From assembly GCA_042091495.1 (NCBI GenBank), contig JBELHJ010000062.1, positions 1 to 12,610 on the forward strand: a stretch of 12,610 nt of DNA. Direction: 5' to 3'. The stretch is from JBELHJ01 sp042091495 (GTDB lineage: Bacteria; Bacteroidota; Bacteroidia; Flavobacteriales; Flavobacteriaceae). The notes under the pieces are model-generated. The model was not told where the DNA came from and made no database searches. It saw only the letters and a program-made list of their open reading frames with translations. This document shows, one piece after another, positions 1 to 7,428 of the stretch (the first letter of the stretch is position 1; every line of letters begins with the position of its first letter). The translations under genes were made by a program, and so were the position numbers.

Positions 1-22
1 AAAAAAGCAAAATATCTAAATC

Positions 23-718
23 ATGGATAGAAGAGAAAGTATAAAATCCCTTTTAATGGGATCTGTTGCAGGGGGCTTGTTGTTGAACAGCTGTGACGAG
101 CCTGCAGAAAAAGTGACTGAAAAGATATGGGAATACCAGTACGGGAGAAATAAAAAAGAAGCAGCCATCGATAAGCTTTTATTGGAGACTACTTTTTTTA
201 CTCCTGCCGAAGAAGAGCTTGTCACTTGTTTAGCAAATCTAATTTTACCACCTAACGAGAAGGGAACTATAGAAGAAGCAGAAGTAGTGCCATTTATTGG
301 TTTTATGATGGTAGATTATCCAGACTTTCAATTGCCCATGCGTGGAGGATTAATGTCATTAAATGCAAAAGCGAATCGAAGCTTTGGACAAAACTTTGTT
401 GCTTTAAATGAGGAAGAACAAAAAAGCATTTTGGATAAAATGGCATTCCCCATTGAAGGAGTTGAAGAGCAACCACAAGAGGTACAATTTTTTGCTATGT
501 TGCGCAATTTAGTTTTGACTGGATACTTCACTTCTGAAGTTGGAATAAAAGAATTAGATTATCGGGGAAATATGCCTAATATATGGGACGGAGTTCCTCA
601 AGAAGTTTTAGATGAGATGGGCTTGTCCTATGATCCAGTATGGGTTGCAAAATGTATTGATCAAGAAAAACGAAATGAAACAGCTGTTTGGGATGATGAA
701 GGGAATCTTTTAACCTAA
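23..718 (+). CDS. Gluconate 2-dehydrogenase subunit 3 family lipoprotein
   Basis: This 231-residue protein matches the gluconate 2-dehydrogenase subunit 3 family, small exported partners of membrane-bound GMC-type sugar or polyol dehydrogenases. The N-terminus is a Tat-like signal (Arg3-Arg4 then a hydrophobic stretch) ending in a lipobox with Cys24, so export as a folded lipoprotein is inferred. Family hallmarks are the helix starting TFFTPAEEE near residue 57, the LILP turn near 73-76, and the C-terminal block GYFTSEVGIKELDYRGN (167-183) followed by NIWDGVP. No catalytic residues are expected in this subunit. The usual GMC oxidoreductase gene is not downstream, where an unrelated hexosaminidase follows, so any partner must lie upstream of the window or elsewhere. 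The ATG at 23 is chosen because it places the twin arginines at the extreme N-terminus. Family call is firm; the substrate is unknown. Confidence 0.88.
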   Translation: MDRRESIKSLLMGSVAGGLLLNSCDEPAEKVTEKIWEYQYGRNKKEAAIDKLLLETTFFTPAEEELVTCLANLILPPNEKGTIEEAEVVPFIGFMMVDYPDFQLPMRGGLMSLNAKANRSFGQNFVALNEEEQKSILDKMAFPIEGVEEQPQEVQFFAMLRNLVLTGYFTSEVGIKELDYRGNMPNIWDGVPQEVLDEMGLSYDPVWVAKCIDQEKRNETAVWDDEGNLLT

Positions 719-757
719 ATCAAAAATTAACTAGTTATCAATTGCTTGGAATGTCAA

Positions 758-784
758 TATTTTGTTGAGTGTACTCACAAAATA
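758..784. promoter_or_regulatory. Near-perfect inverted repeat upstream of the hexosaminidase gene
   Basis: Left arm 758-770 (TATTTTGT, one extra T, then GAGT) pairs with right arm 773-784 (ACTC then ACAAAATA). That gives 12 paired bases around a 2-nt centre, with a single bulged T at 766. It lies 40 bases after the upstream stop codon and 31 before the hexosaminidase ATG. There is no T-run beyond the right arm, so a standard intrinsic terminator is unlikely. A dyad operator or a 5' UTR hairpin are both possible. The function is inference. Confidence 0.45.
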
Positions 785-815
785 CCATGTGAATCCGAAA
801 TAAATTATTTTATCC

Positions 816-2303
816 ATGAAAAAATTAAAACGCATTTCTTTTGCATTTTTTTTTGTAATAATAGGATGTATTGAAAACCAAAATGTCTATGATTATAATT
901 TGATACCATTACCCAACCAAATAATAATTGAAGAAGGTAAATTAGAATTAAATTCTATCGAAGAAATAATCACTAGCCTTGATTCTCCGAGACTTATTAA
1001 AGCAACAAATGAATTAAAAGATGTTTTAAGTACCATTAGCAATGAATCCATAAAAATTAACCCGAACATTACCAAATCTAATATATCAATCCACATCAAA
1101 TCAAACACTTCAATTGAAGATAAGGGAGAGAGTTACAGTCTTAGAATAAACAGAATGGGTATTACTTTAGAATCCCCGTCGGAAGAAGGCCTTTACCGCG
1201 GAATAACATCGCTTAAACAATTATTTTTAATTTCAAAGGGGCAAAACTATACTTCAATTCCATTTGGCGTTATCAATGATTACGCAAATTATTCTTACAG
1301 AGGCGCAATGTTAGATGTTGCTAGACATTTTTTCGATACGAATGATGTAAAGCGATACATTGATATACTTAGTTTTTATAAAATAAATCACCTTCACCTT
1401 CACTTAACAGACGATCAGGGATGGCGCATTGAAATTAAAAAATGGCCAAAACTAACAACTATTGGAGCAGAAAAAGAGGTTGGAGGAACCCCAGGCGGAT
1501 TTTATACTCAACAAGAATATCTTGATATTGTTAATTATGCTCAAGACCATTTTATTACAATTGTTCCAGAAGTTGATATTCCTGGTCATACTAATGCTGC
1601 TTTAGCTTCTTATTCTGAACTAAACTGTAATGGAATAAGTCCTGAAATTTACACAGGTATTGAAGTTGGATTTAGTACACTTTGTGCTCAAAATGATATT
1701 ACATACGAATTTTTAGAAAACGTAATTGATGAAATTTCTGCTATAACACCTGGTTCTTATTTTCATGTCGGTGGAGATGAATCAGATGTTACTTCAAAGG
1801 AAGATTTTATACAAATAATGGATTCAGTTTTTATGTACGTAAAACAGAACAATAAAAAACCAATCACTTGGGATAACAATACAAAAACAGCAGACGTAGC
1901 ACAATACTGGAATAATGAGAGTAAGAAAAATGTAATTGGAAAGAGCAAGGAAATAATCTATTCACCGGCAAGCCATGCGTATTTAGATATGAAGTATGAC
2001 AGTTTGAGCCCATATGGATTAAATTGGGCAGGTTATACTACTGTTAAAGATGCTTATAATTGGGATCCAAAATTGATTTCTGACTCCTTAAATGGGATTG
2101 ATATTCTTGGAATTGAAGCACCAATCTGGACAGAAACGGTCAGTAATTTTAACGAAATATCTTATTTAATATTCCCTAGAATTTTAGGACACGCAGAGAT
2201 TGGCTGGACAAATTCAAAATTAAGACAATGGAATACATATAAATTGAGAATGGAAAAACATAAAATACACCTAAAAAGTCTTGGAATTAATCTAAAGGAT
2301 TGA
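816..2303 (+). CDS. GH20 beta-N-acetylhexosaminidase, lipoprotein
   Basis: This 495-residue family 20 glycoside hydrolase would remove terminal beta-linked GlcNAc or GalNAc from glycans by substrate-assisted catalysis. Residues 1-18 form a lipoprotein signal (VIIGC, Cys18), so it is probably anchored in the periplasm or on the surface. An N-terminal GH20b-like domain spans about 27-155 and contains the typical EEGLYRGI segment. The TIM-barrel catalytic domain runs from about 158 to 470. Visible motifs are the sugar-binding Arg170 after YRGAMLDVA, HLHLHLTDDQGWR (193-204), PEVDIPGH (251-258), and the catalytic pair Asp321-Glu322 in HVGGDE. Trp438 in EAPIWTE is a likely substrate-platform residue. 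Nothing essential seems missing and the length is normal. The neighbouring SGNH esterase suggests joint work on acetylated amino-sugar glycans, which is inference. No SusC/SusD pair is present in the window. Confidence 0.95.
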   Translation: MKKLKRISFAFFFVIIGCIENQNVYDYNLIPLPNQIIIEEGKLELNSIEEIITSLDSPRLIKATNELKDVLSTISNESIKINPNITKSNISIHIKSNTSIEDKGESYSLRINRMGITLESPSEEGLYRGITSLKQLFLISKGQNYTSIPFGVINDYANYSYRGAMLDVARHFFDTNDVKRYIDILSFYKINHLHLHLTDDQGWRIEIKKWPKLTTIGAEKEVGGTPGGFYTQQEYLDIVNYAQDHFITIVPEVDIPGHTNAALASYSELNCNGISPEIYTGIEVGFSTLCAQNDITYEFLENVIDEISAITPGSYFHVGGDESDVTSKEDFIQIMDSVFMYVKQNNKKPITWDNNTKTADVAQYWNNESKKNVIGKSKEIIYSPASHAYLDMKYDSLSPYGLNWAGYTTVKDAYNWDPKLISDSLNGIDILGIEAPIWTETVSNFNEISYLIFPRILGHAEIGWTNSKLRQWNTYKLRMEKHKIHLKSLGINLKD

Positions 2304-2318
2304 GGATGTTTATAATAA

Positions 2319-2339
2319 CTTGTTTTTTGTAGAAACAAG
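2319..2339 (+). terminator. Weak hairpin after the hexosaminidase gene
   Basis: CTTGTTT (2319-2325) and AAACAAG (2333-2339) form a 7-bp stem with a 7-nt loop, 15 bases after the stop codon. No T-tract follows, so it is at best a weak terminator or a 3'-end stabilising hairpin. Confidence 0.25.
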
Positions 2340-2515
2340 CAAACTAACTGAATAGGATAATGAAGGTACAGTTAATGCCGTCTTTTTACTTATTTAGGAT
2401 TTTTAAGGTATTTTAATGTTTTGATATCATTTTTTATAAAAAAAGAGTTGTTTTAAACCATATAATTATAGCATAATTTGTTTTAATAAATGTTATGCTT
2501 ATGTCATTTTCTGTT

Positions 2516-3259
2516 ATGAAATATTTTTTCCTTTCGTTTTTTAGTTTATTCTTATTTAGTCTACTGCCATGTAATGCTCAATCGAATCCTGACAACATTA
2601 TTCAAAAAAAAGTAGAACACATAATTAAAAATTATGATTGGGGTGGTTTATTAAAGTATCAAGAAGAAAATATTAATCTTTTGAGTTCATTTAAATCTAA
2701 GTCAATAATTGTATTGATGGGTGACTCAATCACTGAAGGTTGGTCTTATTACGATTCGGGATTTTTAGAAAACAACAATTTAATAAATCGTGGTTACAGT
2801 GGACAAACTACATCTCAAATGTTATTAAGGTTTAGAAAAGACGTAATAGCATTAAATCCAAAAGCGGTAGTAATCTTGGCTGGGATTAATGATATAGCAA
2901 AAAACACAAATTTTTATGATTTAAAAACAGTTGCAGATAATATTTTTTCAATGGTTGAATTATCTATAGCTCACGATATAATTCCAATTATATGCTCTGT
3001 TTTGCCTGCGGATAAATTTGTTTGGAATCCAGAAATTGTTCCAACCCAAAAGGTGATAGATTTGAATATTATGCTTGAGAGTTATGCAAGAAAAAATAAT
3101 GTAATGTACCTGGATTATTACAGTGTTATGCACAATGGCAAAGGCGGATTGAAAAGTAGATTTACTAACGATGGTGTTCATTTAACAATGGAAGGATATG
3201 AGACGCTTTCTAATCAAATATTACAAGCAATCAAAAGATTAAATACATCTCCACACTGA
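2516..3259 (+). CDS. Secreted SGNH/GDSL-family hydrolase
   Basis: This SGNH hydrolase, probably an esterase or O-deacetylase, is about 247 residues long from the chosen start. Block I is MGDSIT with the nucleophile Ser71, block II is NRGYSGQTT (Gly93 region), block III is AGIND with Asn125, and block V is DGVH with Asp219 and His222. All four catalytic blocks are therefore present. The internal ATG at 2516 is preferred to the one at 2495 because it gives a compact signal peptide (MKYFFLSFF, hydrophobic core, CNAQ cleavage region); starting at 2495 would add seven residues. The order fits the bacterial acetylhydrolase-like SGNH group with platelet-activating-factor-type folds. The substrate is not determinable. 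Its position 190-210 bases after a hexosaminidase suggests deacetylation of sugars, which is inference. Confidence 0.88.
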   Translation: MKYFFLSFFSLFLFSLLPCNAQSNPDNIIQKKVEHIIKNYDWGGLLKYQEENINLLSSFKSKSIIVLMGDSITEGWSYYDSGFLENNNLINRGYSGQTTSQMLLRFRKDVIALNPKAVVILAGINDIAKNTNFYDLKTVADNIFSMVELSIAHDIIPIICSVLPADKFVWNPEIVPTQKVIDLNIMLESYARKNNVMYLDYYSVMHNGKGGLKSRFTNDGVHLTMEGYETLSNQILQAIKRLNTSPH

Positions 3260-3264
3260 TTTTC

Positions 3265-3290
3265 AAATTCATCAGGGTGAATTTTATATT
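3265..3290 (+). terminator. Probable terminator after the first SGNH hydrolase
   Basis: AAATTCA (3265-3271) pairs with TGAATTT (3278-3284) around a 6-nt loop, followed by a T-rich stretch (TATATTTGTTC). It lies 5 bases beyond the stop codon. The stem is AT-rich and therefore weak. Confidence 0.4.
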
Positions 3291-3343
3291 TGTTCTAGAG
3301 TACAATTTGGGAACTAAATAATTTGGTATTCTTTTTATTGAAT

Positions 3344-3607
3344 TTAATTAGGAAAAACAAGGGCGAACTCGTATTCATTCAGGATCAGATTGAGCTTTCG
3401 ATTGCGATCCCCCTGATCTCCCCTCATTAATTTGGCTCTCCTGGTCTTTTTGTCCCAGTGTTTAGGTTTGATTGATCTGTTTGGATGATATAAGAAAAAC
3501 TCATTTGGATCGAGGTGTGGCTCAATTAATCTGAGTAAATGTCCGGAAATAGTGTTATATTGTTGGAATAAATAAACGGTATCCCATATATGACAACACA
3601 TCCTCAA
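3344..3607 (-). pseudogene. Tyrosine recombinase (integrase) N-terminal relic
   Basis: Read on the minus strand, this 87-codon frame contains the beta-hairpin of the Arm-DNA-binding domain at the N-terminus of Bacteroidota phage- and transposon-type tyrosine recombinases. The diagnostic stretch is IKPKHWDKKTRRAK followed by a helix starting NRKLNLILNEYE (about residues 46-82). A stop follows soon after, so the SAM-like core-binding domain and the catalytic R-H-R-Y domain are absent; an intact integrase is about 380-430 residues. The first 15 or so residues of the frame (MRMCCH...) overlap another decayed frame and are probably not original. No intact mobile element or flanking attachment repeats were recognised. 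The fragment is best read as the scar of an integrated element. Confidence is good for the domain and moderate for its origin. Confidence 0.6.
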
Positions 3608-3797
3608 AAAGTTCGATTCTCTCCGACTCTACCATATCACCCAGAGAGATCAATGTTTTCGGGGTTTGTTTTTTCAGTGGGTCGAAACTCTCTTTTAAGC
3701 CTTAAATAATATGACTGATCCTAGCGATCTGACCATGTTCGGGAGCATGCAGCAATCCCTCGATTACTTTTTTACCGGTAATCTGTTCCAGAGGCAT
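3555..3797 (-). pseudogene. Unrecognised decayed reading frame with one internal stop
   Basis: A minus-strand frame begins with ATG at 3797 (MPLEQITGKKVIEGLLHAP), reads 31 residues, meets TAA at 3704-3702, and continues in the same frame for 48 more codons (GLKESFDPLKKQTPKTL, then SLGDMVESERIELFEDVL) to a stop at 3557-3555. The composition, charged amphipathic helices and codon usage look protein-like on both sides of the stop, suggesting one gene broken by a nonsense mutation. It is too interrupted to appear as an ordinary open reading frame. I do not recognise the family. It sits just upstream of, and partly overlaps, the integrase relic on the same strand, so both may derive from the same inserted element. 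Coding origin is inference. Confidence 0.4.
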
Positions 3798-3963
3798 ATC
3801 TTAACGATTCAATGTTGATTTTTAAAATGTCTTTGGATTTTATATGATGGACGTTATGATTGAAGATTTGTCGATGTTTTGTTTATTTTTTTTTAATGAA
3901 CTCACCATTCATTTAAATAGGCCCATGAAAAAATAACTATTAACTACTCTCAATTACTAATTT

Positions 3964-5199
3964 ATGAAACCTTATCATTTTTTCTTTTTGATTCTTGTTT
4001 TTGCTTGCCAAAAAGATAAGCAAGCACCTGCAAATAATGCATCTGAAACTTTTCCTATTCCTATTATATGGATCGATACTCAATCCGTTCCGATAGACAG
4101 TAAAGAGGATTATGTAGACGCTACGATTGTCATCGAAGGAGGAGATCCAAATCATAACTTAGTGGAAACAACCACTAGGATTAAAGGAAGGGGAAATTCT
4201 ACCTGGTCGTTAGGACTAGAATGGGGGAAAAAACCTTATCAAGTTAAATTCTCTGACAAAACAGAGATTTTGGGAATGCCGCAAGACAAAAAATGGGTTT
4301 TACTGGCTGAACTAAGTGATAAAACATTCATTAGAAATAAAATTGCACGGTACTTAGGGAATAATAGTCGTTTCGACTATACCCCTACTGCCCAATATGC
4401 AGAACTCTATTTAAATGATGAATACCAAGGACTTTACCTGATCGGACAAAAAGTAGAAGAGTCTAGTAATCGAGTAGATATAGGTGACGAAGGCTATTTA
4501 GTTGAAATAGATCAAATTCATCGAATTGATGAAGGGGATGTCTATTTTACTTCAGAACCTTATGTCCGGGTAAATGGTGAAAATGTGTTTAATATTAAAG
4601 AGCCTGGATTGGAGGCTGGTTCTGAAGAATATTTATTAATCAAAAATCACATTCGAGCGTTTGATGAAGTTTTATTTTCAGACAATTTCTCAAACCCTAC
4701 TTCTGGTTATGCCGCCTACATAGACGTAGACAGTTTCATCGATTGGTTCATCATTAATGAGATTGCAAAATCGGTAGACGCACGTTGGTATTCGAGTATT
4801 TATTTCACCTATGTTCCTGGAGAGAAAATTAAAATGGGACCCCTATGGGACTTTGATCTTTCGTTTGGTAATGTCGATTATGCCGATGCTGAATATTCTT
4901 ATGGTTTTTGGGTTTTAAATAATCCTTGGATTAATCGCTTGTACCAAGACCCTGTATTCAGGGAAAAAGTGAATACACGCTTTGCTTATTATTACGATAG
5001 CCTGCCAGAAATCATGGCAGAAATCGATACCTATGCATTGCACATTGAATCGGCTCAAGTACGTAATTACACAACCTGGGAAACCTTAGGCGTTAGGGTA
5101 TGGCCAAATCCAGTTTGGTTTGAAACTTATCAAGAAGAAGTAGATCAACTTAAAAACTGGATAACCGATAGAATGAATTGGTTAAATACTGAGCTATAA
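3964..5199 (+). CDS. CotH kinase-fold family lipoprotein
   Basis: This 411-residue lipoprotein (signal MKPYHFFFLILVFAC, Cys15) carries a CotH domain. This is an atypical protein-kinase fold, first known from the Bacillus spore-coat kinase CotH and widespread as an exported protein in other bacteria. An N-terminal beta-rich segment at about 32-70 precedes the kinase domain. Family motifs are TRIKGRGNSTW (71-81), KKPYQVKF (89-96), LLAELSDKTFIRNKIA (113-128), the GLYLIGQKVE block (156-165), SFIDWFIINEI (257-267), and the metal-binding GPLWDFDLSFGN (292-303), which contains the Asp-Phe-Asp pair. All major blocks are intact, so activity is plausible. The target is unknown; no obvious Ser/Arg-rich coat-like substrate is encoded nearby. 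It appears monocistronic, with relics on both sides. Family call is firm and function is uncertain. Confidence 0.92.
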   Translation: MKPYHFFFLILVFACQKDKQAPANNASETFPIPIIWIDTQSVPIDSKEDYVDATIVIEGGDPNHNLVETTTRIKGRGNSTWSLGLEWGKKPYQVKFSDKTEILGMPQDKKWVLLAELSDKTFIRNKIARYLGNNSRFDYTPTAQYAELYLNDEYQGLYLIGQKVEESSNRVDIGDEGYLVEIDQIHRIDEGDVYFTSEPYVRVNGENVFNIKEPGLEAGSEEYLLIKNHIRAFDEVLFSDNFSNPTSGYAAYIDVDSFIDWFIINEIAKSVDARWYSSIYFTYVPGEKIKMGPLWDFDLSFGNVDYADAEYSYGFWVLNNPWINRLYQDPVFREKVNTRFAYYYDSLPEIMAEIDTYALHIESAQVRNYTTWETLGVRVWPNPVWFETYQEEVDQLKNWITDRMNWLNTEL

Positions 5200-5225
5200 A
5201 AACATTACAGATTTATCAATAAAAG

Positions 5226-5716
5226 AATTACGTCCAGCAGGTATTAGGTATAGAGTCTAAATTTGCAAAAAGATAGTTTACTCAACATTAAATGCAAGCA
5301 GGGGAAAAGCATTGGATCAAGGCAAGTGGGTTCATTAGACTGGAATCACCCCGGCGCTGTGTAAGGGAAGTTGTGAGACCTTGAAAGAGGCTTTAATTAT
5401 AGCCAATAAAAAAGGATTGACTATGTCTGCCGATCCAACCTGCAGGAATGGCTTGTAGAAATATGGTGAAGCCCCAAAAAAGATATTGACCGAACTGATC
5501 TTGAGATCAAATATATTGTTGACCATATATTAACAGGCTATGCCTTTGCGGCAGGATTAATCTTCGATTTACAAGAATACGACGATTTTAAGTCTTTGCG
5601 CTTTGCCAATGCAGCTTATGCGTTAAAACACACCCATAAGGAGACGTAACTATGCTTCAATAAAAGAGGTATGCGGTCTTTTAGATGGGAATACTTCTGC
5701 ATGGGTAAATAGATAA
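5226..5716 (+). pseudogene. kdgK: 2-keto-3-deoxygluconate kinase (PfkB family), broken
   Basis: Pieces of a KDG kinase can be read in order across three frames. The intact enzyme is about 335 residues and phosphorylates 2-keto-3-deoxygluconate in uronate and pectin/alginate catabolism. Near 5315-5530 one frame gives GKWVH, a TAG stop (5336-5338), then TGITPAL, EALIIANKKGLTMSADP, NGL, a second TAG (5456-5458), and KYGEAPKKILTEL. Both stops fall exactly where the family has Trp (HWTGITPAL and LWKYG), consistent with TGG to TAG changes. About 100-130 residues are then missing. A second frame from 5530 reads GYAFAAGLIFDLQEYDD and LKHT, with Tyr where the catalytic Asp of GAGD/GTGD should be. A third frame from 5648 reads NYASIKEVCGLLDGNTS and ends at TAA 5714-5716. 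Faint upstream matches (LGIES, IVYS) begin about 5226. The N-terminal third is absent. Certainly nonfunctional. Confidence 0.8.
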
Positions 5717-5734
5717 ACGATCTGTAAGTTCAGT

Positions 5735-5774
5735 AAATAAAAAACCCTTTGTAAAAACAAAGGGTTTTTTATTT
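5735..5774. terminator. Strong bidirectional intrinsic terminator
   Basis: A perfect 18-bp inverted repeat (5735-5752 and 5757-5774, core ACCCTTTGT/ACAAAGGGT) surrounds an AAAA loop, with A-runs on the left and T-runs on the right. It therefore terminates on both strands. It separates the plus-strand KDG kinase relic from the convergent minus-strand NTF2/ABM gene ending at 5815. Its survival next to a dead gene is explained by its use by the living one. Confidence 0.92.
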
Positions 5775-5814
5775 AGATATAACGCTTCTATATAGAAGAT
5801 TCTCTTCCTTTAAA

Positions 5815-6681
5815 TTAATTTGTCCATCCCCCGATGAGTTCTCGTGGAGATACTCCATAGGCTTTTATTCGTTCTTTTAAAGCATCTGAAGAATTGCCAA
5901 ACAAGACAAACGATTCGATTGTAAAAGCAGCTAAAAAAGGCTCCATATTAGGACCGCTTTCAAAATTATCAGCGTGTAAAATCGCTGCTTCAGAATTAGC
6001 GTATTTTTCAATAAGGGTAATCTTTTTCTGATCTTGAGAAAGGTAATATCCATAATCATATGCTTCTGGCTCGTTTGCACGCATAAATGTTGTTAAACCT
6101 TCTAACATGGTCATTACTTCTGCTAGACTATGCCCTTTATTAATCGATAATTCCAGTACAAAGCCAACTTTTCGATTGGTTCTATTTTGACTTGCACGTG
6201 CAGTAGCCTCTTTTTCAAATGCAGAAAGATCAAAAAATTGATACTCCTCAATAATTTTATCACCTTCCCATTGATAGGCAATATGAAAAGGAAAATTCAC
6301 TTTCTGCCCGGTATATTTACCCGTAGCACTAAAATTATTCCAAGTAGAAGTCCACACTTTTTTATTTGAATAGTAGTTTGTTTCAATTTCAGAACCATCT
6401 GCGTCTCCATTGACCGAATCAAAACTAATGTCATCAAAAAGGTCAAACATATCGTTTATACCTGCAATAAATGCGGTTTTATCAAATTCTTGATTATTGG
6501 CATTTACCATTTTCATGTCATCAGAAAAAACTTCCTCTAAATAGGTGACATTTTCATTAGAAACCTCGTCGAATACTTTTTGGATAATCGCTGTTTTAGC
6601 ATCCTTAACCTCAACTTTAGCATAGGGTTGTTCACAAGCAAAAATGAGTCCTAGACTCAAGAATAGAATTATTTTTTTCAT
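5815..6681 (-). CDS. NTF2-like plus ABM-like fusion lipoprotein
   Basis: The protein is 288 residues from the ATG at 6681, chosen because it opens a clean lipoprotein signal (MKKIILFLSLGLIFAC, Cys16); an in-frame ATG 27 bases upstream would put polar residues before it. Residues about 24-155 look like an NTF2/SnoaL-type domain: an N-terminal helix with FDEVSNENVTYLEEVFSDD, then strands ending in WEGDKIIEEYQFFD. Residues about 170-265 look like a dimeric alpha/beta-barrel (antibiotic-biosynthesis-monooxygenase or EthD-like) domain: KVGFVLELSINKG, helix, DYGYYLSQDQKKITLIEKY, then SEAAILHADNF. Both folds bind small molecules, but no catalytic residue can be assigned. It is the last of three lipoprotein genes reading leftward, 154 bases after the RidA gene, and ends at a strong terminator. 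The domain calls are based on pattern reading only. Confidence 0.75.
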   Translation of the reverse strand: MKKIILFLSLGLIFACEQPYAKVEVKDAKTAIIQKVFDEVSNENVTYLEEVFSDDMKMVNANNQEFDKTAFIAGINDMFDLFDDISFDSVNGDADGSEIETNYYSNKKVWTSTWNNFSATGKYTGQKVNFPFHIAYQWEGDKIIEEYQFFDLSAFEKEATARASQNRTNRKVGFVLELSINKGHSLAEVMTMLEGLTTFMRANEPEAYDYGYYLSQDQKKITLIEKYANSEAAILHADNFESGPNMEPFLAAFTIESFVLFGNSSDALKERIKAYGVSPRELIGGWTN

Positions 6682-6835
6682 TTTAAATTGATTTATGATT
6701 ATAGACAAGATAACGAAAAATAGCGAAACACTTTCTTATTCGATCTTGATAATGAATAAATTATGTCATAAAAGAGGCGCTTAGGATTTCATTGAAATTA
6801 CTTTTTTCAACCCGCAACAACCCTTTAAATAAAGT

Positions 6836-7387
6836 CTATTCATCTACTTCTAAAATCATTTCAACCTCTACTGCAATTCCCATTGGAAGTGACACCATAC
6901 CAACTGCAGAACGAGCATGCTTACCTTTTTGACCAAAAACTTCTACCATAAGATCAGAATAACCGTTGATTACTTTAGGATGGTACTTAAAATCAGCGGT
7001 TGCATTGACCATACCCAGGACTTTAACGATACGTTTTACTTTATCTAAATCTCCTAATTCATTTTTTATAACAGCAAGGTGATTAATAGCGATTAGTCTT
7101 GCGGCAGCATAACCTTGTTCTAATTCCATACTATCTCCTAAGCGTCCAATTATATATGTCCCATCTTTCTGTTTTGGTCCTGCTCCAGAAATATAAAGCA
7201 TATTTCCACTGCGAACAGCACTTACATAATTTGCGACAGGCGGAGTTATTGCTGGCAATTGAATCCCTAATTTTTCAAGCTGTTGTTCAACTTTATGCTC
7301 CTCTGTTAAGGAATCTTTTTTTTCTGTATTAACAGAAGGAGTGCAGGAAACAAACGCAAACAAGGAGATAAAAAATAAATTTTTCAT
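6836..7387 (-). CDS. RidA (YjgF/YER057c/UK114) family lipoprotein
   Basis: The protein is 183 residues from the ATG at 7387. This start is preferred to one 60 bases upstream because it begins a lipoprotein signal (MKNLFFISLFAFVSC, Cys15) and avoids overlap with the preceding gene. A linker of about 25 residues precedes a RidA domain (about 43-182) of the subgroup with the opening LPAITPPVANYV and YISGAGP. Further motifs are GRLGDSMELEQGYAAARL, ATADFKYHPKVINGYSDL and HARSAVGMVSLP. Arg159 in HARS aligns with the conserved Arg that deaminates enamines/imines in cytosolic RidA, so imine deaminase chemistry is possible. RidA proteins are normally soluble cytoplasmic enzymes; lipid-anchored export is unusual. 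It starts 41 bases after the NTF2-like lipoprotein gene and is probably co-transcribed with it. Confidence 0.9.
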   Translation of the reverse strand: MKNLFFISLFAFVSCTPSVNTEKKDSLTEEHKVEQQLEKLGIQLPAITPPVANYVSAVRSGNMLYISGAGPKQKDGTYIIGRLGDSMELEQGYAAARLIAINHLAVIKNELGDLDKVKRIVKVLGMVNATADFKYHPKVINGYSDLMVEVFGQKGKHARSAVGMVSLPMGIAVEVEMILEVDE

Positions 7388-7428
7388 AAGTAAAAGTTTA
7401 GCTACAAAGTAATCAAAAAAACAAGTTC

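Noticed and set aside
2448..2480. Bacteroidota-type promoter before the first SGNH gene (TTG at 2448, ATAATTTG at 2473)
   Set aside because: The -7 element departs from TAnnTTTG and the spacing is long. Elsewhere I also found only partial matches such as TTACTTTG before the RidA gene, so no promoter is claimed.
2304..2515. Possible small gene or relic between the hexosaminidase and the SGNH hydrolase
   Set aside because: All frames are interrupted and no family motif was readable; only a weak hairpin is present.
5335..5526. 63-codon minus-strand frame inside the KDG kinase relic
   Set aside because: It is the antisense of the recognisable KDG kinase motifs and has no features of its own.
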